Part shown: positions 32,226 through 39,473 of the stretch, piece by piece
Position numbering within the stretch: position 1 is the stretch's first letter
Layout: each line of letters begins with the position of its first letter
DNA from: Vitreoscilla filiformis
GTDB lineage: Bacteria; Pseudomonadota; Gammaproteobacteria; Burkholderiales; Burkholderiaceae_C
Reading direction: 5' to 3'
DNA length: 64,000 nt
Assembly: GCF_002222655.1 (NCBI RefSeq)
Contig: NZ_CP022423.1
Span: forward strand, 1,116,001-1,180,000
The notes under the pieces: model-generated
The model's input: only the letters and a program-made list of their open reading frames with translations
What the model was told of the DNA's origin: nothing
The model's database searches: none
Position numbers and translations under genes: made by a program

Positions 32226-33455
32226 ATGACCCCCAACACCCACCCCCTGCGCCTGCACACCGTGCTGACCGCCTCGCGGTTGAGCCTGCGCCAAGTGGCT
32301 GAACCGGCGGGCATTTCACCGGCAGGTTTGTCACAACTGGCGCTGCATGGGCAGTGGCCCAAGCGCCGCGATCAGGCCGAACTGCGCCAGGCCGTCACCC
32401 GCTCGCTCGCTGACCTGGGCGTGCCAACCGAGCAGCTTGATCACCTGTTCGAGCCGCTACCGGATGCCACCCAAACCGCCCCCAGCACCACCGACAAGCC
32501 CTCTCTGTTGCCCCCGCTGCGCCGCGCCCATCGGGCTGGCACCCACCCCAACACCCGCACCACACCCAACCAGGAAGACACCATGCTGATCGCCAAACAG
32601 AGCCTGACCACCGACGCTCGCAAGCACTTCAAGTTGTTCACCGGCCCGTTCGACGACGAGGTGACACAAGACGCTCACCTGTTCGCCAATGCCGAAATCC
32701 GGTTCGTGCGCGAAATGGTGTGGCAAGCCGCACTCAACGCCCGCATGTTGGCCCTGGTAGGCGAGAGTGGCTCAGGCAAGACCACCATCCTGGGCGACCT
32801 GAAAGAGCGCATCCAGCGCGAGAACAAACTGCTCAAGATCATCGCCCCCAGCGTGGTGGGCATGGCCGACAAAGACACCAAGGGCAAGCCGCTCAAGAGC
32901 AGCGACATCCTGGCGGCCATCGTGCTCGACCTCGACCCCAAAGCCACCGTGGCCCAAACCTCCGAGGCGCGCACCCGCCAAGTGTTGAAACTGCTGGAAG
33001 AACATCGCAAGGCGGGCTGGGCGCATGTACTGGTTCTGGAAGAGGCGCACGACTCACCCTCCACCACCCTCAACCAGTTCAAGCGTTTGCATGAGCGCAT
33101 GCGCGTGGGTCGGGCTCCACTGCTGGGCATCCTGATGGTGGGCCACCAGGAGCTGGCCGACAAACTGCAAAAGAACGATGTGCGCGAAGTGCTGCAACGC
33201 ACCGAGATCGTCGAACTGCGCCCGCTGGGTGTGAAGTCGGGCGACCTGGCCGCCTACATGGCCCACCGCGTCAAAGCCTACTGTGGTCGGGAGTTGGGCG
33301 AACTGTTCGAGCTGGACGCTATCGCGGCCCTGGCCACGCGGCTGCAAGGCGACATCTACCCGCTGGCCATCAACAATTTGTCCAACCGGGCGCTGAATCA
33401 GGCCGCCGAGCTGGGCGCCCCGGTGGTGACTGCTGACGTGGTGCGGATGGCATGA
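32226..33455 (+). CDS. AAA+ ATPase, MuB analogue, with N-terminal HTH
   Basis: 409 residues. Residues about 8-60 form a Cro-like helix-turn-helix (HTVLTASRLSLRQVAEPAGI, then SPAGLSQLALHGQW). A Pro/Thr linker follows, then the ATPase domain: Walker A LVGESGSGKTT near residue 179, Walker B HVLVLEEAHDSP near 270, and sensor segments after that. This is the ExeA/MuB type of target-selection ATPase, which delivers target DNA to the transposase. The fused N-terminal domain also resembles MuB. The stop overlaps the next start. Confidence 0.9.
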   Translation: MTPNTHPLRLHTVLTASRLSLRQVAEPAGISPAGLSQLALHGQWPKRRDQAELRQAVTRSLADLGVPTEQLDHLFEPLPDATQTAPSTTDKPSLLPPLRRAHRAGTHPNTRTTPNQEDTMLIAKQSLTTDARKHFKLFTGPFDDEVTQDAHLFANAEIRFVREMVWQAALNARMLALVGESGSGKTTILGDLKERIQRENKLLKIIAPSVVGMADKDTKGKPLKSSDILAAIVLDLDPKATVAQTSEARTRQVLKLLEEHRKAGWAHVLVLEEAHDSPSTTLNQFKRLHERMRVGRAPLLGILMVGHQELADKLQKNDVREVLQRTEIVELRPLGVKSGDLAAYMAHRVKAYCGRELGELFELDAIAALATRLQGDIYPLAINNLSNRALNQAAELGAPVVTADVVRMA

Positions 33456-33691
33456 ACACCGCCACCTCCCTGGCCTGGGCTGTGCGCTCCTGGCTGTATC
33501 GCCTGGAAGTGGTGTGGCTGCGACACCAACTGGCCACGCTGGCCCGCCGTGAAGCGGTGTACCGCACGCACATCCAGACCGAGCTGAACTACAGCGCAGC
33601 ACTGCGCATCGAGCTGGCCCAGATGCTGTCCGAGACCACCATCCAGCGCACTCGACTGCGCGCCAGGCTCAGACGCATCTGGCGCGTGTGA
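33452..33691 (+). CDS. Small basic helical protein
   Basis: 79 residues, start overlapping the MuB-like stop (ATGA). Highly helical and basic (WLYRLEVVWLRHQLATLARR, then ALRIELAQMLSETTIQRTRL), with no transmembrane span. Unknown function. Confidence 0.62.
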   Translation: MNTATSLAWAVRSWLYRLEVVWLRHQLATLARREAVYRTHIQTELNYSAALRIELAQMLSETTIQRTRLRARLRRIWRV

Positions 33692-33697
33692 TCCCCG

Positions 33698-33732
33698 GCG
33701 CCCATGCGCCCCGTTGCCGGTCGGCTACCGGC
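33698..33732. repeat. Two adjacent hairpins without T-run
   Basis: GGCGCccatGCGCC (33698-33711) and GCCGGTcggctACCGGC (33716-33732) lie in the 71-base gap before the DUF3164 gene. They could form successive stems in the transcript, but the following sequence is not a T-run, so this is not a standard terminator. Confidence 0.5.
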
Positions 33733-33762
33733 GAAGTTTCCCTCGACAACAACCGCAACATC

Positions 33763-34392
33763 ATGAGCACGCAACAAACCTCCACCATCCCCGCCGGCTA
33801 CATGCAAGACCCGCAGGGCCGACTGATCCCCGAAGCCATGGTCGAAGACATCGACAAGCTGCGCGATCAAACGGTGCGCGAAATCGTGGCCGAGTTGAAA
33901 GAACTGCAAGCCCTGACCCAAGCCAAAAAACGCAAGACGTTTGATGCCGTTCAGGCGTTCTGCGAGATCAGCGCTGAGAAGTACGAGATCACCTGGGGCG
34001 GCAACAAGGGCAATGTGAGCCTGCGCTCGTTCGATGGTCAGTACAAAGTCGAACGGGCCATTCAGGACTGCATCGTGTTTGATGAGCGTCTGCAAGTCGC
34101 CAAGAACCTGATCAGCGAATGCATCGACGAGTGGATCGCTGAGGGCGTGCGCCCGGAGCTGGCGGCCATCGCGCAAGACGCCTTCCAGGTGGACAAAGAG
34201 GGGCGGGTGTCGGTGGCCAAGGTGTTGAGCCTGCGCCGCTTCAATTTCCCCGACCCGCGCTGGCAACGCGCCATGCATGTCATCGCCGAATGCATCATGG
34301 TCACGGGCAGCCGCAGCTACATCCGGGTCTATGAGCGCGTGGGGGCCACGAACAAATACGTGCCCATCGTGTTGGACTGGTCGGCCATTTGA
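33763..34392 (+). CDS. DUF3164 family protein
   Basis: 209 residues from ATG 33763 (MSTQQTSTIPAGYMQDPQGR). The GYMQDPQGRLIPEAMVEDID start and the later KVERAIQDCIVFDERLQVAK, then NLISECIDEWIAEGVRP are the DUF3164 pattern found in early regions of Mu-like phages. A C-terminal segment (ALQDAF-type helix, then RRFNFPDPRWQRAMHVIAEC) follows. Exact role unknown; it may act in replication or host takeover. Confidence 0.85.
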   Translation: MSTQQTSTIPAGYMQDPQGRLIPEAMVEDIDKLRDQTVREIVAELKELQALTQAKKRKTFDAVQAFCEISAEKYEITWGGNKGNVSLRSFDGQYKVERAIQDCIVFDERLQVAKNLISECIDEWIAEGVRPELAAIAQDAFQVDKEGRVSVAKVLSLRRFNFPDPRWQRAMHVIAECIMVTGSRSYIRVYERVGATNKYVPIVLDWSAI

Positions 34393-34406
34393 TCTGGGGG
34401 GCTGTC

Positions 34407-35078
34407 ATGTACACAACATCTGCCCGCTACACCCCGGCGCCCAACTCCAAACGCGCATCTGTGCTGTCGGTACTGCGCCAAGCCGGCAAACCGCTGTACT
34501 CCTGCGAGCTGATTGCCCGCATGATTGAGCTTGGTTCCCCCATCAACGTACACCAACTGGCTTGCCTCTTTCGGCCTCTGTTGGCAGCTAAGTTGGTTTA
34601 CCAAATAGAACCCGAACCAAAATCAGTGTGGGTCGCCGCCGATGCACCAGTTCAAACCCGGCCCGTCTGCCTGCTGACTCATGAGGGCAGCGTGTTGGAC
34701 AAAGCGCTGACGTTTCTTATGGGGTGCCCTGATCTGACATCGTCATTGGCCCGCATTCACACTGCCATTGGTCATTCACGTCACGATGTCCAACGCGAGT
34801 TGACCCGCGCCTGTGCCAAGGGGTGTGCGCTCCATTCGTCCGGTATGTGGCAGTTGGTGCCAGATCGCTGGTTATCGTCCAACGTCAAAACGCGAGCGGC
34901 CGCTGCTGCCGTGGCCGCGCCACTGCGGTCGGTTCCCCCCTCCGACTTTCGCTCAACCATGACCCTGGACGAGACCGATGAACCCCCATTCGTGCATCGC
35001 GTTATCCCATCTTGGTTCTGGCAAGCCAAGGTGCCGATCCGCGCAGTGCGCAGTGTGTTTCACCTGGGAGGACTGTGA
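34407..35078 (+). CDS. Unknown protein with winged-helix-like modules
   Basis: 223 residues from ATG 34407; a TTG at 34389 is unlikely. Residues about 16-65 read as a winged helix (SVLRQAGKPLYSCELIARMI, then INVHQLACLFRPLLAAKLVY). A second possible module spans about 100-150 (LTSSLARIHTAIGHSRHDVQ, then RELTRACAKGCALHSSGMWQ). The C-terminus is aromatic and basic. Its stop overlaps the gemA start by one base. No known family. Confidence 0.68.
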   Translation: MYTTSARYTPAPNSKRASVLSVLRQAGKPLYSCELIARMIELGSPINVHQLACLFRPLLAAKLVYQIEPEPKSVWVAADAPVQTRPVCLLTHEGSVLDKALTFLMGCPDLTSSLARIHTAIGHSRHDVQRELTRACAKGCALHSSGMWQLVPDRWLSSNVKTRAAAAAVAAPLRSVPPSDFRSTMTLDETDEPPFVHRVIPSWFWQAKVPIRAVRSVFHLGGL

Positions 35079-35794
35079 TGGCAACCGCAGCCACAGCTAC
35101 AACCAAGGCCTCAAAGGCCGCGCCGCTGACGCAACTGTTGGGCATTGCACGCACCTGGGCTGATGCGTCGGGCGTGATGACCGAGGCCGAATATCGCCAA
35201 CGGATGGCGCGCATGTTTGGTGGCCGCACGTCGGCTACCCAACTCACGCGGGCTGAGCAGTACCACCTGCTGACCACGTTGTTTGAGCGTGAGCTGGGGT
35301 GGAAGCGCACGGGCAAGGGGGGCACCCCAGCGCCAGGCTCCGGGCGGCGCAAGCTGGAGCGCTCGCCAGCGTCCACAAAAATCCGGGCGCTGTGGCTGTT
35401 TTTATACGTGCTGGGCGAAGTGCGTGATTCAAGCGAGCGCGCCTTGGCGCATTACATCAAGCGTCAAGTCGGGGTCGAAGATCTGCACTGGCTCACGTCA
35501 CAGCAAAAGTCCGACGTGATTGAAGCGCTGAAGTTCTGGGCTGTGCGCCCGATGAGCGCCGATGTTGCCAAGATGCGTGCCGCCTTGGAAAACCCGACGA
35601 TGCGCCAAGACCCTCCCGCCTACCGTGATGCATTGGTGTTCGCCGAACGTGCGGCTAACAGCGCCAGTTGGGCGCCGTGGTGGCGCGCATGGCAAAGCGC
35701 CAGCGCAGCGCTGGGGCGCAAGGTGGATGAGGCGATTGCTAAGCCACTGGCAACGCCCATCCGCAAGGCCAAGCCGATTGAGGTGGCGGCATGA
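35078..35794 (+). CDS. gemA: GemA-like regulatory protein (DUF1018, Mu gp16)
   Basis: 238 residues from ATG 35078. The DUF1018 core is visible: MTEAEYRQRMARMFGGRTSA, then TQLTRAEQYHLLTTLFEREL, then GWKR, followed by RRKLERSPASTKIRALWLFL. GemA of Mu changes host gene expression and DNA supercoiling during lytic growth. Here it directly precedes the Mor-like activator, as in Mu-like genomes. The extra C-terminal 100 residues are helical. Confidence 0.88.
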   Translation: MATAATATTKASKAAPLTQLLGIARTWADASGVMTEAEYRQRMARMFGGRTSATQLTRAEQYHLLTTLFERELGWKRTGKGGTPAPGSGRRKLERSPASTKIRALWLFLYVLGEVRDSSERALAHYIKRQVGVEDLHWLTSQQKSDVIEALKFWAVRPMSADVAKMRAALENPTMRQDPPAYRDALVFAERAANSASWAPWWRAWQSASAALGRKVDEAIAKPLATPIRKAKPIEVAA

Positions 35795-36189
35795 CTCGCA
35801 AAAAGCCGTATCTGTTCATTGAGAACTTGACGGCCGTGGCAGCCCGAGTACTGACTGATCGCGGTATGGCGCCAGACACTGCTACGACCATTGGGCGAGA
35901 AATCGCAGTGGGGATGTGCAACATGTACGCTCGCACTCACCTGTACATCCCCGCAGCCATCGACCTGACCAAGCCTCTCAGCGCACGGAATCGCGCCATT
36001 CTCAATGCGTACAGTCAACCAAGCCCTACCGCTCGCCCGTTCTCGTCGCGCCGGGTCGAAGAGCTGGCACAAGAGTACGGTCTGACCGAAACCTACCTGT
36101 ATGAACTGCTGAGCGACACCATGGACGCAGTGCGCAAAGAGCAAGGATTGCCGCCGATGGATGAACGGCAAGGGCAGTTCCCGTTGTAA
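35791..36189 (+). CDS. Mor-family middle/late transcription activator
   Basis: 132 residues, starting on the gemA stop (ATGA). Mor/C features are AARVLTDRGMAPDTATTIGR in the dimerisation half and the C-terminal helix-turn-helix SRRVEELAQEYGLTETYLYE followed by LLSDTMDAVRKEQG. Such proteins bind a dyad next to a promoter with a poor -35 and switch on middle or late genes. The dyad at 23119-23148 is the best candidate site. This is the last early gene before the terminator and phage end. Confidence 0.9.
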   Translation: MTRKKPYLFIENLTAVAARVLTDRGMAPDTATTIGREIAVGMCNMYARTHLYIPAAIDLTKPLSARNRAILNAYSQPSPTARPFSSRRVEELAQEYGLTETYLYELLSDTMDAVRKEQGLPPMDERQGQFPL

Positions 36190-36209
36190 TGCTCAGGCGG
36201 GCAAAGCAA

Positions 36210-36238
36210 AAGGGCGGCAAAGTTGGCCGCCCTTTTTC
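36210..36238 (+). terminator. Rho-independent terminator at end of early operon
   Basis: AAGGGCGGC (36210-36218) pairs with GCCGCCCTT (36226-36234) across a 7-base loop, followed by a T-run. It begins 21 bases after the Mor-like stop codon and should stop early transcription before the phage end. Confidence 0.9.
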
Positions 36239-36271
36239 ATTTTCACCGGCTGAAAGTTATTTCACACACTC

Positions 36272-36350
36272 CATCCGAGAACTGCCAATTTCATCCGAGG
36301 TCATCCGGATTTATCGCGTGCCGTTTGGTGGTTTATCTCATCTCTCTTCA
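36272..36350. repeat. Right end of prophage with candidate transposase-binding repeats
   Basis: CATCCG occurs at 36272, 36292 and 36302, with CATCCGAG in the first two. On the complementary strand GATAAA occurs at 36337-36332 and 36315-36310, 22 bases apart, resembling the repeated sites in Mu ends. Read inward from 36350 the end starts TGAAG, the TG terminus used by Mu-like elements. Host sequence (codons for LRTPLT of the kinase) resumes at 36351. A CA at 36340 is an alternative boundary. Confidence 0.7.
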
Positions 36351-37020
36351 ACTGCGCACCCCCTTGACCGCGTTACGCACCGATCTGGAGATGTTGGCCT
36401 TGGCAACGGGGGATGAAACAGCGCGGCGCCTGCGTCTGCAACGGGCACTGACGGCGGTGGATGCGGTGGCCGGGGCGCTGGATTCGGTGCGTACCCTGCA
36501 TGCAGCGCCGGTGCATCCGCCACAGTGGGTGAACCTGGCCCGCTGCGTCCAAGATGCCTGGGACAGCCTGGGGGACTTGCCCAGCCGCCACGCCCTGAGT
36601 TTGTGCAACGACATCGACGTGGCCGTGCATGTCATGGCGGATCGTCACGCCTTGCTGACCATTTTGCGCAACCTGATGCGCAACGCCGCCGAACACGCCG
36701 CCCCCGCCCAATGCCGGGTGTGGAACACGCCGGACGGGGTGGTGTTCGAGGACGATGGCCCCGGAGTGTCGGCGCCCGAGCTGGCGCTGCTGTTTGAGCG
36801 TTATTGGCGCGGGCGCTTGGCCGACAGCCCCACTCCCGCCGAGCCGGGGGACGCACGCGGCCTGGGGCTGGCCATCGCCCGGCAGATGGCAGAAATGCAA
36901 GGCTGGCGCTTGCATGCCGAGGCCGTCGTGCCCCATGGTCTGCGGTTTGTGGTGACGTTGGCTGTGCATCACGGTTTTTCGACGGAGGCCTCTCTAGGAT
37001 CGTGCGTTTTGCCCACATGA
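36351..37020 (+). pseudogene. Sensor histidine kinase, 3' fragment left by prophage insertion
   Basis: The frame from the junction reads LRTPLTALRTDLEMLALA, the part of the dimerisation H-box just after the phospho-accepting His. It continues through the N-box (ILRNLMRNAAEHA), D/F-box (VFEDDGPGVSAPELALLFER) and G-box (ARGLGLAIARQMAEMQG) to a stop at 37018-37020. The sensor part and His are cut off, and the upstream codons are phage sequence. The fragment is followed 9 bases later by PAP2 and eptA genes, so the intact kinase probably controlled lipid A modification, as PmrB- or ColS-like kinases do. No start with a ribosome site is seen for the fragment. Confidence 0.88.
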
Positions 37021-37029
37021 GCAGGTGCC

Positions 37030-37788
37030 GTGATTCGTTGTTTTGCTGCTTTGCGCCAACCGGGTGCGCTCCGGCGTTATGTCGGATGGCATGCCGTCGT
37101 CCTGCCGGGGATGTTTGCCTTGTTAGGCGCCACCCTGCATTGGAGCGGCGCTGACTTCGCTTTGAGCCGGCTGTGGTTTGACAGTGCCACCGGCCAATTT
37201 GTCGGCCAAGATGTGCGCTGGCTGGAGCTACTGGGGCATCGCTTGGCCAAGTCGGCGGTGCTGGCGCTGTGGGGGTTGCTGTTGGTGGCGGCGGTGGCGG
37301 CGCGTTGGTGGCCGGCGTGGCGCCCGCATCGGGGGGTGTTGTGGCGCACTGTGCTGGCCATGGCGCTGGGCCCAGCCGTGGTCGCAGGGCTCAAAGACAT
37401 CAATACCGCCGCGTGCCCCTGGAGTCTGGTGGAATTCGGGGGCAGCGCGGTGTATCACCTGGACTGGTTTGTCAGCCGGGCCGAAGCCGGACGCTGTTTC
37501 CCCGGAGGGCACGCTGCCGGTGGTTTCTCGCTCATCGCCCTGGCGTTTGCGGGGCGGCTGACCGGCCATCCTCGCTTAGAACGCTGGGGGCTGTGGGCCG
37601 CCTTGCTGGTGGGGGGCTTGTTCAGCGGGGTTCGCATGCTCCAAGGGGCGCACTTCGCCAGTCACAACCTGTGGTCGGCAGCGCTGGATTGGTGGCTGGC
37701 GATGCTGGTGTTTGCCCCGGCTTTGTGCGCACAGGCCACCCCCACCATCGCCCCGATGCCCTCTCCGACCGATTTGAAGACGATTTGA
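37030..37788 (+). CDS. PAP2-family membrane phosphatase
   Basis: 252 residues from GTG 37030. Several hydrophobic helices are visible (VVLPGMFALLGATLHW, VLALWGLLLVAAVAARW, then WAALLVGGLFSGVRM). PAP2 motifs are present: KDINTAACPW, then RCFPGGHAAGGFSLIAL (SGH-type motif with Gly for Ser), then GVRMLQGAHFASHNLWSAAL. The family removes phosphate from lipid carriers or lipid A. Pairing with eptA points to an outer-membrane lipid role. Confidence 0.88.
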   Translation: MIRCFAALRQPGALRRYVGWHAVVLPGMFALLGATLHWSGADFALSRLWFDSATGQFVGQDVRWLELLGHRLAKSAVLALWGLLLVAAVAARWWPAWRPHRGVLWRTVLAMALGPAVVAGLKDINTAACPWSLVEFGGSAVYHLDWFVSRAEAGRCFPGGHAAGGFSLIALAFAGRLTGHPRLERWGLWAALLVGGLFSGVRMLQGAHFASHNLWSAALDWWLAMLVFAPALCAQATPTIAPMPSPTDLKTI

Positions 37789-37794
37789 CGACCC

Positions 37795-39471
37795 ATGACG
37801 ATCTTGCAACGTTGGCACGCTCGCTGGCCTTGGCGCCCGCTGTCTCAGGAAATGTTGGTGCTGGGGGTGGCCGCCCTGATCACGCTGTTGGGCAACGGGG
37901 CGTTCTGGCAGGGTGCCCTGGCGGGCCGCTCGTTCGCCGAGGCCAACACCTGGCGCTTTGTGCTGGGCGCGGGGGTGATGATCACCGCCGTGCAAGGGCT
38001 GCTGCTGCTGTTGCTGGCGCATCGCCATACGGTGCGGCCCGTGCTGGCGTTGGCGCTGGTGTCCACCGCCGTGGGGGGGCACATGATGGCGCGTTATGGC
38101 GTGGTGCTCGACCCGTCCATGCTGCGCAACGCCATGCGCACCGATGTGCGTGAAGCCACCGAGTTGTTCAACCCGGGGTTGTTGTTGAGCATCGTGGGGG
38201 CCCTGGTGGCGTCGGCGCTGCTGTGGGTGGTGCCGCTGCGTGTGCGACCCTGGCGGCGGGCAGCGCTGGTGCGTGGCCTGACCATGCTGGGCACGCTGGT
38301 GGTGGCGGTGGCGGCACTGCTGCTGATCTTTCAAGATTTTGGTTCGCTGATGCGCAACCACAAGGCGTTGCGCTACACCCTCACCCCGGTGAACGTCTTT
38401 TATTCGACCACCAGCGTGGTGGTGACGGACATGCGTGCCGCCGCTCGCAAGCCCGAACCCCCGCAGCCCGTGGAACGCTTGGCACAGGCGCCGGGGCGCA
38501 AGCCAGCGGTGTTCGTGGTGGTGCTGGGGGAAACGGCGCGTGCTGCCAACTTCGGCCTGGGCGGCTACAGCCGCGACACCACGCCCGAACTGCGGCGCCA
38601 AACCGATGCGGTGTACTTCCCGCAGACGATGGCGTGTGGCACGTCCACCGAAGTGTCGGTGCCGTGCATGTTTTCGGCGTTTGGGCGGGCAGACTATGAC
38701 GAGGATCGCATCCGCGCCAGCGAGTCGGTGCTGACCTTGATGGCGCGTGCAGGCTTGCGCGTGGTGTGGCTGGACAACCAGAGCGGCTGCAAAGGCGTCT
38801 GCCAAGGCACGGACACCCGCGATGTGAGCCACGAAAAAGACCCCACCCTGTGCGATGGCGAACGCTGTTTCGACGAAATTTTGGTGAAAGGGCTGGAGCG
38901 CGTGCTGGCCGAACCCGACCCGCAGCAGCGCGACACCGTGGTGGTGCTGCACCAGCTCGGCAACCACGGGCCAGCGTATTACCGACGGTATCCGGCGGCG
39001 TTCCGGCGCTTTACGCCCGAGTGCCAACGCAACGAGTTGCGCGAGTGCAGCCAAGCCGAAATCGTCAACGCCTACGACAACGCTTTGCTCTACACCGACT
39101 GGGTGGTGAATCAAACCATTGAGGTGCTGAAGCGTCAGCGCCCGCAGCGTGAGGTGGGGTTGGTGTACGTGTCCGACCACGGGGAGTCGCTGGGCGAGGG
39201 TGGGTTGTACCTGCACGGCATGCCGCAGGCTATCGCACCCGATGTGCAACTGCATGTGCCCATGCTGTGGTGGTTTGGCCGCGACGAATCCAACGGGCGT
39301 TCGGACATGGGCGTGGATGGCGCCTGCCTGCGCCAGCGCGCCAGCGCGCCGGCCAGCCACGACCATCTGTTCCACACTCTGTTGCGCTTGATGGCGGTGG
39401 ACACCCCCCGCTACCAAGCCGGACGCGATCTGTTGAGCGCCTGCCGTGACGGCACCGCGCCCGCGAAATAA
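37795..39471 (+). CDS. eptA: Phosphoethanolamine transferase, EptA-like
   Basis: 558 residues, 6 bases after the PAP2 gene. Five transmembrane helices occupy the first 185 residues. The periplasmic sulfatase-like domain has FVVVLGETARAANFGLGGYS, the nucleophile-bearing MACGTSTEVSVPCMFSAF, paired Cys (SGCKGVC, LCDGERCF, ECQRNELREC) and the metal site VYVSDHGESLGEGGLYLHG. It adds phosphoethanolamine to lipid A and is associated with cationic peptide resistance. Its control by the adjacent disrupted kinase is inferred. Confidence 0.93.
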   Translation: MTILQRWHARWPWRPLSQEMLVLGVAALITLLGNGAFWQGALAGRSFAEANTWRFVLGAGVMITAVQGLLLLLLAHRHTVRPVLALALVSTAVGGHMMARYGVVLDPSMLRNAMRTDVREATELFNPGLLLSIVGALVASALLWVVPLRVRPWRRAALVRGLTMLGTLVVAVAALLLIFQDFGSLMRNHKALRYTLTPVNVFYSTTSVVVTDMRAAARKPEPPQPVERLAQAPGRKPAVFVVVLGETARAANFGLGGYSRDTTPELRRQTDAVYFPQTMACGTSTEVSVPCMFSAFGRADYDEDRIRASESVLTLMARAGLRVVWLDNQSGCKGVCQGTDTRDVSHEKDPTLCDGERCFDEILVKGLERVLAEPDPQQRDTVVVLHQLGNHGPAYYRRYPAAFRRFTPECQRNELRECSQAEIVNAYDNALLYTDWVVNQTIEVLKRQRPQREVGLVYVSDHGESLGEGGLYLHGMPQAIAPDVQLHVPMLWWFGRDESNGRSDMGVDGACLRQRASAPASHDHLFHTLLRLMAVDTPRYQAGRDLLSACRDGTAPAK

Positions 39472-39473
39472 GT

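Larger units (their letters stand above)
1..36350. mobile_element. Mu-like transposable prophage (right part; left end outside window)
   Basis: The block holds a DDE transposase (30100-31911) and AAA+ partner (32226-33455), GemA, a Mor-type activator, an XRE repressor, and Mu-type head genes (DUF3486, gp28-like terminase, DUF935 portal, MuF, gpG, gpI, gpT, DUF1320). Early genes run rightward toward the phage end and late genes leftward, the divergent plan known from BcepMu-type phages rather than the single direction of Mu. The right end is set by a terminator at 36210, repeated CATCCG sites, and a TTCA terminus next to a truncated host kinase. No sheath gene is seen among the tail genes, so the tail is probably non-contractile. 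No endolysin was found in the window; it may lie beyond position 1. Confidence 0.93.

Noticed and set aside
36223..36350. TTG at 36223 as start of a phage-kinase fusion protein
   Set aside because: It lies inside the terminator stem, has no ribosome site, and the translated part before the junction is phage-end DNA and not protein-like.
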